Assembly: GCA_047967505.1 (NCBI GenBank)
Contig: CM106541.1
Length of the DNA stretch: 64,000 nt
Reading direction: 5' to 3' (one strand)
DNA from: Dipteris shenzhenensis
Taxonomy: Eukaryota > Polypodiophyta > Polypodiopsida > Gleicheniales
Shown here: positions 37,983 to 48,781 of the stretch, piece after piece
Numbering within the stretch: position 1 is the stretch's first letter
Layout of the letters: each line of letters begins with the position of its first letter
The notes under the pieces: model-generated
What the model was told of the DNA's origin: nothing
Seen by the model: the letters and a program-made list of their open reading frames with translations, nothing else
The model's database searches: none
Made by a program: the position numbers and the translations under genes

Positions 37983-40900
37983 CACACACACACACACACA
38001 CACACAGAGCGAGAGAGAGAATAGACAAGAAAGGTCGTCCCAAACACGGGATTTATTAGGTTTGGGGAAGTCTTCATTGAATCAATATATCGCCAGGTAT
38101 CATGAGGACATTCTTAAGCTAGAAGACCTCACTGAATTTTATCAGATTAGGGCTCCATACGTGGACTGAAAAGGCAATTATAAGGTTGAACTACGTAGAA
38201 ATACCCCAAAATCTTTGGAATGAGCTGTTATATTTGCTTAGATCCATTATGATTTTGTAGCAAAATTTAAAGCTTCTATTGAAAGTGAGACATGGAAAAT
38301 GTTCTTTCAAGCTTGGGTTCTTAAAAAGTACGAAGAACTCTATGGGTAAGGGGGTTTTTGAACCGCCTGACCAAGATCGTTGGCCATGCAATAACGAGTC
38401 TATTATCTCATGCATGGAGAAATTGCCTTTGGAGGGACTCGCAGGATCAAAGTCAAATAGGACAGGAACGTTGAGGGATGCAGTACAGAGTTACACATAG
38501 GTGCTGAGGGTGCCTTTCAGAGGTACCTAGCTTCTTCTTAGTGCAAACAACATAATGAGGGAATCGAGTCTAGTACTCTAGTCTTTCTTATGGGACAAAG
38601 TTTTTGTCATGTTTTTCTTAGGTGATGAGAGAATAGAGGTTGAAATCCTTCCTGGCATACAAAGGGGAAAGTCTTATAGTGGAGGCCATTGATGCCTACT
38701 ACAAGACTTCTGTCAAGGTTGGCTTTGAGGAACTTGAAGTAGTGACATGGACAAGTGTTTCTGAGGCTTTCTCATGGCCCGATTGCAAAATGTTGGAGGC
38801 TGGAATAGGTGAATCTGTTGAAGCCTTCATCGTGGGAGATGGAAACACCATGAGATGAGGAGGGCATATTTTTACCAATGGGTTACTTCCGTGGGAGCTC
38901 ACTTGGAGCTTGTCTTTGGAGATTGCTGAAGTATCATCAGGATATTTGGACGGACACATGGTTATGGGGATCTAGAACAGCCACAGGGGACCTAGACTAA
39001 TAGGAATTGTGGGTTAGAGAACAAAAGATCAAAGATGCCTTCGAGTGTTTCGAGAGAACACTTCAAATGGAGCTGATGGAGCATCTGCATTGACGAGTGG
39101 GTATAAGCCCATGGTGGTGATAGGACAAAATCTGTATCAAGTTTTTGAGCACTGTATATAGCTGTGGGTAGGCACATAGTTGCACACATCTAGGGTAGGT
39201 GTGGGCTTTTGGCATTTGTGGATTTTTATTTCACAAGCATGATGGACTAATGTATAGTTTTTTGAGACAATAAAGTATGTTTTGCAGGGACTTCATGGGA
39301 AATGATGAAATGCAATGTGGTTGTACGAGACTTCTAGAGCAAGGGTGTCTAGTGTGTGGTCAAGTGAAATGTTTTTGGGGTCATGTAAATCAAGTCATGA
39401 AGGGTTTCTTTATTTTATTTTTCTGAGTCAATGTGCACTTGCATGCTACGGGAATTTGACATGTTTTGGTGCCCACATCAAGGGGCTTTTCATGTGTGTG
39501 TACAAGGGTGCATGCAAGCTTTAATGTGCATGCTAATGTGTGTGGGAATTGTGTGACTAAAGGTCCAAAATGTGCATTTAATGTGCCTTCGGGGGATATT
39601 TGCATTTTTTTAATGGGAGAGTGGTAAAATGTCACTGATGAGGTGGCAAATTAGGCTGAGGTGGCTGGACTGATTGGGAAGGCATCTTGCACATGCAAGG
39701 TGGCTACGTGAAAGGATGAAGCGGAGCTTTTGGACTGTGAGCTGGAGCTACGTGAAGATGGCGGCTGGGAGCTGATTCGGTTTTACGCTGGAAGGATCTA
39801 TGATGCAAGGGGGGCTCCTTGAAGAGAAGGCTGGACGACCAGATTTGGAGAGTCTGGTAGATGAAAGAGAGGGTGTGCATAAGCGAAAGGCTGTGTGAAG
39901 GTCTATGTACGTGACGGGATGAGGAATTTCGACTGCATGCTTGGCATAGATGGATCCCAGGTGCTCCGTGATGACGAGCTCTGTGGTAGAGTCAGCGCTT
40001 ACTGAAGTCTTGTAAAGACTTGGCTGTAGTAGATGATGCGGGCTGGGGAAAGGACTTTGGGTGAGAGATAAACATAAAGCATGGTGGGTTCTCAATTCTG
40101 TGGGGAAGCGTCACTACTACCATGGAGGCTTGGGCAGAATATCTCGAGTGACAGAGAGCATGCGCTGTGAGCTACAAAGAAAGAGAGGCTGTGGTTCTTG
40201 TGAAGACAAAGAAGAGGGGGTGGTAGCGCTACTATGCAGCATGGAGTATCCTCAGCAACAAAGACTTCATGAACTCCGTATGCAAAGAGATAGAGGGACG
40301 AAGGAATTGCAGGCTAAGGCAAAATGGAACGTGACCTTTCATCGATGATGGTTGTCCTAAAGGAGCTGGGCACTCTTCGTGGAAGAACGTGAGATTGATG
40401 CTTGCTGCAGATGTTCGTCAATCACTGATCTTTTGCTTTGTGAGGGAAGAGAAGCTATCCTAAAGGATTTGGAAGCTTCTTTGACGTGGTTGTGATCTTA
40501 TGCTGATTTGATCATGGGAGATTCCTGGGTACTGATAGAGAAGGAGAGGAGGTGGCACTGCAGCTTTGGGGAGAGTTACATGCTGTTGTCCTTGATGGAA
40601 GCTTAGGAGTGGGGGCTGTGGGTTCATAGTATTCTGAGGCTGACTGTTCTCTGAGTTTTGGGGGGCAGTTCAGTTCTAAGTTTATCTGTTTCGGGCTGTG
40701 TAGTCTTTTGGCTCTCTTTGAGTCTGTGTGATCCATGTTTAGTCAGTTTTTGTGGGGGGTTTGTCTCGGTGCCTAATACAAAGACACCTGCTCTAGAACC
40801 TAGTTCATAAGCTCATCATCTACGAGCCCACATTGCAGCTGATCCCTATGAAGTCTCAGCTATCTGACGTGGTGAAGTACATAATTCCTGGTTGTCTTTC

Positions 40901-43900
40901 CTTTTTTTTCCTTATCAGCGGATCGGTGAGAGGTGGTGTTGGGGATTAGGAGTTACGTACACACTTGTGAGCCCAAATGAGGAGGACATGGGGGAGGATG
41001 ACCTGTAGCCAAAAAAAGGGATCCAAGGAACCCACATGGGCTGAGAATGTAGATGCCATGGGGGGTGAATTGAGAAGAGAGAAATAGGGGTAGGAGATCC
41101 TATGTAGCTGCGATGTAGGCAGCAATGAAGGCTGTCACATGGGCAGCATCCAGCGGCCCATGCAGGTTTGCTGCAATGCCCAAAGAAGTGAGTTTTGGCC
41201 ACACATTTGAAGGGAAGGTCAACAGCAGTAGGCATCAGGTGAAGCCCTCAATGTGCAAGGTGGAGCAAAGCCAACTTTCCACATGGCACACTTTGACTAG
41301 GGTATTTTGTAAATGGTTCTGTCCCTTTGTCGGAGCATAACAGATATTCTTCCAAATGGCTATATATTCATCTAAATGTAAGTGGCTACTTCAGTAACAC
41401 TTGTGTGCACAAGACAGTGTGAGATTTGTTTTGCATTGTGTGAACCCCAGGACAAGTCTTCCACGGTAGGGGAGTGGCTGTTAGGAGTTCATCCTCATTG
41501 TGAGAGCAATGGGTGATTAAGGTTTAGAGTGGGTGGCAATAATGGACACTTGGCACTATTGCATGGTGTTGTCTACGTAGTGCTTCTAGGGCGGCTCTCT
41601 GTGGAGACATCCTCTTTCCCTTCTATTCTCACGGGTTGCCTCCATGAGAGTCGGGAGTGAGTTTGGCCCCCCTAGTACATATTTACCTTAATGAGTTTCC
41701 AAGCATCACTTCTATTTACAATCCCTTACTCAAACCTTGTCAGTTTTTCAGTCTGCACATCCAACGCAAGTTTCACAAACGCCACATTCATTGCAAGTTT
41801 CTCAATGAGCACATATGCTGTGAATTTTCCTCAATCAAGGCCAAAATGCTTCCACCCTTCAAAGCTCATAACTGAACCGTCTCCAATCCAAATTGGACCC
41901 CGTCTTCATCAACACCTTCAACATGCAAAGTATTCATCTCCATGACTCTCTTGCACTGAATTGGACCTTTCTTCCGTCTTTGTTCACCAGCACTCCCATA
42001 CGCCCAAAAGGTGCTATTTTCAGCTGATCCTAAGGTACATTATCCATAATTTACTGAAAACAACACTCTCCAACATCCAAAGGCTCACCGAAAAATGATG
42101 ACATCATTGTCTTGGATTACAATCATAAGCTCAACGACAACAATTAACAACACGTGGAGGTTCAAAACGGAGAATGTTCTTAGATTCAAAAAATGGTGAG
42201 AGATCATAACTGATACACTTGCATGCCGAGCTACAGATCCAAATGCTCAAGCTGGATTGGACAAGGAAGCAAATCAAGCTCTTTATATGATCATGGTCAA
42301 TGCCAAGGGCGAGATCATTGCAACTTATGTGAAACAATAAGAGTCCAACAAAGGTTGGACCGCTCTTTTGTACAGGTTTGCTGCAAAGAACATGTCTGGA
42401 GTACTACTCCTTGAGAACAACTGGACAGAGTGAAGCGTCGTGCTTCAGAATCCAAACACTTGAAGCTGAAGGATATTGCTAACCAGCTCAATGCCATTTA
42501 TCACAAGTGGATGACAAAAGATTTGGTTCAAATCGCCCTAAACAGTCTCGGCAAAGAATATGATTATTTTGTAACTGCCATGGTTATATGTGAAAACCAT
42601 TCAACTTTTGCAGCAATGTCCGACATGCTAATGCAAGAGCAAATCGGTGGAGGAATTTCATCAACCTCAAGCAAAGTTCAGAATCAATTGCCAAAGAGGC
42701 TGGGCTAGAGGAAATCAAAATAGCTACAACAATAGATGAAACACTCCAAGAAGATTAAGTCATTCCAATTATTGTTGTGCACTCGGTAATTGGGAATCAG
42801 AATGCCATACAAAGCAAAGACATGGACAGACAAAAAATTATGCCCAGCATGATGGTCAGAATGATTTTTATCAACATGGAATGTTCCTTTCCATTCAAAG
42901 AAATCATGAACCTGAACAATGCAATTTACTAGAATGATTGGTAGATTCAAGTGCCAGTGCACACATGACAAGCCATTATGAATGGTTTTTAAACCACTGA
43001 TTTATCCTCAAAGCAAGCAAATGGTGTACAATACATTGCACAAAGGGTATGGATATTTAAGTCTTGTGTTCAAGAAGTATAGCAACCTAGTCCAAGGACT
43101 ACCACCTTTGCAGTGTTCAAAGCAAGTGTGTGAATCTTGTTGCATGGGGAAGTAACATAAGAATAATTTTCCGAAATCAGAATCATGGACTGTAGATGTC
43201 CTTCAATTAGTGCACACTGATATTTGGGACAAAGCCCAGATTCAATTACTTGGCAGAATTTGGTACTATATCACTTTCATTAATAATTACTCAAGGAAAA
43301 TCTAGATTTATTTCTTGAAAGGAAAAGCCAAAGCCTTTGAGTACTTTTAAGCTTTCAAAGACCTTGTCAAAAAATAAACTTGCAAACATATCAAGACACT
43401 GAAATGTGATAATGGTGGTGAGTATAAATCTCACATGTTTAACAATTTTTGTGGGTATCATAGAATTAGAAGAGAATTCACATGCAGGTACCCTGCGCAA
43501 CAAAATGGTGTTGCTGGATGCAAAACAGACACAAGAGATGGAAATAACCTATCAAGGTCTTATTGGGCAGAAGTTTGCAGCACTTGTCACTGACATTTAT
43601 TGGATGAGCCCAACTACCATACTACAGAACATGCCTTTAGAAGAGTTCTTTACAAGAAAGAAGCCTCATATTCACCATCTCAAAATTCTTGGGTCATTAT
43701 CATATGCTATGTGTGAGATGATATCAAACAAAGCTTGATGACAAGTCAAAGGATACATTGATGAAAGCAAAGCCTATCGGCTAGAGGATCTTGCAAAAAG
43801 ATAGTTTTAGGCTCTCCTGATGTTATTGTTGATAAATATAGTGTTTTAATAATAAGCCAGCAATTGCACAAGTGCCAACTCCAACTCCAAAGCCTTGGAA

Positions 43901-46707
43901 ACCATTCCGTCAGGCCGACAATAAGTGTGCAATCCACAGTGACTACTCAAGCACCAGCTCATGCAATAGTCAATTAGGCAGCAACAAATACAGTCAATGC
44001 CAAAAAAGGCAAAGCTATCATGCAAATTACTGAAGTAAATACTGACGACACTGAAAGCTCGTCTGCACAACTAAGAAGATCATTTCATGAAAGAAAGTTC
44101 CAGACAGGTGGACTTACACTACCAATTATGCATCCATGTCCAATGTGTGATGGAGATCAATGAACTGACAACAACGTATTGAGAAGGTGCACAAGACTCA
44201 CAGTGGCAAGCAGTAGTGAATGAAGAATATCAAGCCAAATAGATAACACATGGACTCTTGAAGAGTTCCTTGAAGACAAACACATATTGGATGCAAGTGA
44301 GTTTATAGTGTTAAATGGTCAAATTGACAAATACAAAGCTAGGTTTGTTGTCAAAGACTACTCACAGGAATATGGAACTGACTATGATGAAAATCTTGCC
44401 TTCGTTGCCAAAATGACTACTGTTAAAACACTGATTGCAATAGCTGCACACTTTAATCCAGATGGGATGTGAAGAATTCTTTTCTCAAATGGGTACATTG
44501 ATGAGGAGATCTATATGGATTAACTTGAATGTTATGATATTTATGGCGGAACATAATGCAGATTGATGAAGTCCATTTATGTCTTGAAGCAAGCCCCTAA
44601 GCGAATGCCCCAATTGATGCATTTTTGCATCAACTCAGTTTTTAAACTTCATCTCTAGATCCCTCCTAATACATTATCAAATCAATTCGGAGAATGATGT
44701 TATCATACTCTATGTGGATGATTTGCTCATCACAAGGTCAATTGTTATGAGCAAATTATCACAATTTCCATGAAAGACATGATCATTTGCATTACTTAAG
44801 GCATGGAGATTAAATTCAGAAATAATGTTGGCTTAATCTAACTATGCCAAAAAGTTCTTTACACAATTCCACATGTTGAATGCCAAACCTTTAATACTCA
44901 AGTGTAATCTGATGTCAAGCTGTCTAAAAACATGCAATTATTGAACATAGATCCGAGGGAATACCGCCAACTCATTGATAGTCTAACTTATTTGACAATT
45001 ACTCAACCCAACCTCAATTATTATTATTTTTTGAGCAAAAAAAGTTTTTTGTATTATGTCTCAAAAGACAAAATATAATCATGTCTGGAGCAGCAGCTAG
45101 CAGAGGCAGAGCGGCGACCAGAGAGGGAGCTCCTAGGGTTGGTTTTGAGTGATATCAACTTGAGAAAAGCTCCCAGATGATTCCTAACCCCCTAGGCTGG
45201 GCCATGGAGCTCAGCCCACCAACCAGTAGTAGGAGAAAAGGATAAGAAACGGGCTGAAGGAAGGGGGATGAAGGAGAGGGGCTCCAACCTCAATTATGAT
45301 GTTGGTATACTTAAGCATTACATGCACCAACCCAACCGAGTTCATATCCATGCAAGCAGATTGTTGAGATATGTTAAGGAAACAATTAACTATAGCTTGA
45401 AGAATGATAGTATTCAGTACTTTGATTATTAGCCTTCGCAAATGGTGAGTGGGCTGGTAGCATCAATGAAAGAAGATCTACCCATGTATTTGCCTTTTCA
45501 GTTGGTTTTGCATCCATCTCTTGACAGAGCAAGAAACAGCCCACAATTGCTCTCTCCTCAATGGAAGCTGAGTATGGTGCAACCACCTCGGTACAACTCT
45601 TTTCAGAATTTTATTTGTCCAGAGTGCCTCTCTCCTCAATGGGAGCTTGGTATCATGCAACCACTAACATTGCTTTTGAAGCCATGTGGGTTCAACAACT
45701 CGTCTCACGGGATCCAACTCCCATCAATTTGATAATGTCAGCAGCATTCATGTAGCCAAAAATCTAAATGTCGTGATGCATTACCACTTCAAAGAATCTA
45801 TCGACTATGGCTAAATTACCCTTGGGGTAATCTTTGGTTAGGATTAATACAAGGTCAAAAAAAGAGGGGTAGGTAGACCTTCATCCTAGGGTAGGACATG
45901 CACGACGTTGTCATGTACAAGGGTTAGAGATTTTTACCAGGCCACATGAAATGGCAAGCCCCCACATATATCTATCATGGATGAAGGGAATGGTTGCAAC
46001 TGGCACCATTGTATTGACCTCTCTTGTGGCCTTGCCACATAGTCACACAAACATTCACTCACCATCTCACTCACTCTAGGGCAGCCAATCGGATGCAGGT
46101 ATTGCATCTAGGGCATGTGTTTGGTGCACTTTGATTGGGCTACACTATGTTAGTGTGCCACATGGGATGGGGCTGAAGCTCTGGCTTCTGTGAGAGGCCA
46201 CCAGAAAGCTTCTCCCTCCTCACCTCCACACCTCCATAGTTGGTTTGCTTTATTTGGGGTTCATTTTGCATTTGCAGTGTAGTTGCTGCATTTCCAGTTT
46301 AGTTGCTGCGTTTTCAAGTGTATGCTTTGCATTCCAGCCAGTGTTACCATTTCAGTTGCAGCAGTTCAGGTGAGCAGGGCTATGTCGAACTCTATTGAAA
46401 AAAGTTAGGAGTCCAGAGAGACTCTTTAGAGTGGGGCTTGCACACCTATACCCTATTTTTGGCTTGTCATTGGCACCCACACGGCAAGGACCATATACAC
46501 TGAGGTTAGAGAATGCTTACTCCTTGGAAGCACGTGGCTCATTAGCCTGTTTTATGCACTATCTAGATCAGCTATAGATGGTGATCCTAATATTGAGACT
46601 GTTGACACGTTATGGCCAAAACTCTCATCCGGCACTGCTCTCTCTCTCCTTTTGGTGTACTTTGTATTTGTCCCATAGGCCCGTAAGGTCTTCCGCAGAC
46701 GTTAATA

Positions 46708-46740
<33 letters not shown>

Positions 46741-48737
46741 GCCGCCTTGGCTCTTCTCGAGAGGCAGTGTGCACAGTCACATTTTCAGCATCCCGACACG
46801 AAGTCCTTACTTTTCGATACGCTGGTGAGACCTGCAGTCATGTATGCTAGCCCCTTTTGGGCAGGAGATCTCAGGGTTGCAGATTGGAGACGAGTAGAGA
46901 GGTTACAGATCATCATGTTCTCCAGATTGATCAGAGCGAAGCCCACGGTACCGCATCAGATTACGTTCGCAGAGTTCGGAGCTACACCCCTAGCGCTAGA
47001 TGCAGCATTTCAGTCAGTTACGTACTTGCATAGGATCAGGGCGCTCGGAGACTCAGCAGCAGGCAGAGCACGATTACCGTGGCTAGCACTGACATCCTCG
47101 CAGATGTTAGCGGAGAGAGGTCATACTTTTTGTTGGTACCACACACTCTCCACATGGCTCACCTCGTTGGGCTTGGATATGGATAGGCTGCCACCATTTC
47201 GATACAGCATAGATGCCCCTCGCCTCCCTCTCACTCGACATGAGCTCAGCCAGGTTATCAGGGCAGATTTGTTGCAGCTACACACGTTTCGCACTTGGGT
47301 TCATCCCACGGAGCTTCCTACGAAGATGGCCACATATCGTGACCATTTTCTCAGGATTTCAGAGGATGGCTTCATCATATCCCCAGGATATATCGGCGTT
47401 CATATGTCGCACTCACTCAGGATTGCCTTGGGCCAGCTCAGGGTATCTTCCCACAGATTAGACGTTGAGGCCGGCAGGATGCGTCGTACAGCTACCGGAC
47501 ATAGACCCAGGCGAGAGACTAGGATATGCCCTTGTTGCACTATGGGGGAGGTGGAGACTGAGGAGCACTTTGTTTGCAGATGCCCTTTATATTATGAGAT
47601 CTGTGGCAGATTTCACTGTTTATTTGGGCACGGATTTGGACCTCTCTCTCGGATTATGGAGTATGAGGATCAGTATTGCTTAGCGTTGTTCATCAGGGAG
47701 ATCACCAGATACAGAGAGAGATTCCTCAGAGAGCACCGTCGCATCCCTGCCAGAGACCTGGTTATTCATGAGGAGCAGGACGAGGCGCAGGACCATGAGC
47801 ACAGAGATAGCCCATCTTGCCAGAGAGCACCGATGGATCCACCCCAAGGATGTACATATGACATGATCCGGCAGCACCGCAGGATGATCTTACACAGAGG
47901 CCGTACCCGTCGCTTTATTTCTAGACGACGGAGGATGATGGCAGATTTTCGGAGGAGATTGCTCCATGGAGACTTGGCACCGCCAGCAGCCCATTTGACA
48001 CTTGCCCAGATCTTCACACTCATGGCAGGAGGCATGGTCGATGGCCATGACTTCCATCATTTCTTTGGATCACAGACCCCTTAGGGAAGACGATGTTCCT
48101 CATATTTCATATTTTACATTTTGTATCTAGGCAATTTTGGTACTCTATTTCATTTCATTTTGTATCTAGGATTTTTGTAGCCATTTTTGGCATCTTAGCG
48201 GTATTACGATGAGGCCACCTAGTTGGCGCATCGTTGATGATGTATTTTCCTTTCGGATGATTTTGTGTCCCATAGGCCATGTATGGCCTTCCGTGGACCT
48301 TTAATAAAATTTCTTTCTTTCTTTCTTTCTCTCTCTCTCAGACTACAAAGAGGGATGGACCCAGACAGACCAAGTGACAACAGCGTTCTATCACTAATTC
48401 TCTCTCTCGACGCCAGATCCTGAGCCACTACCAAACGAGCTCCTCTTGTCGCTCCTCAGTTGTCCAATCGTGTTGGTCACACAGACAGCATACACAGGTC
48501 TAGCCACTCACAGCTAGGTGACCCATTGCTAGACAACCAGGGGATTCTCCTTGGTGTTTGCTTCTCCCATTGTGGATTTCTTTCGCACGATAGTGCGCTA
48601 TTCTATTTTTATTTCTTATCACAGGCATCAGCCTTGGGTAGGGGTGCCCATTTTAGTGGACCCCACCGTTAGCTTTCATTGTATCTAGTTCTTTTCAGTT
48701 TCATAGACCCTTTGGTCTTTCATAGATGGTAATTGTC

Positions 48738-48781
<44 letters not shown>

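Larger units (their letters stand above)
42131..45830 (+). pseudogene. Decayed Copia polyprotein
   Basis: Successive fragments in changing frames. Gag UBN2 block: [15 protein letters not shown] then [14 protein letters not shown] (42460-42600). Protease: [16 protein letters not shown] (about 42945). Integrase pieces with [18 protein letters not shown] (about 43660). [22 protein letters not shown] (about 44330) and [12 protein letters not shown] (about 44700). RNase [14 protein letters not shown] (about 45545) and HYHFKESID (about 45780). Many stops and frameshifts; an old copy. No LTR could be assigned. Confidence 0.8.
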
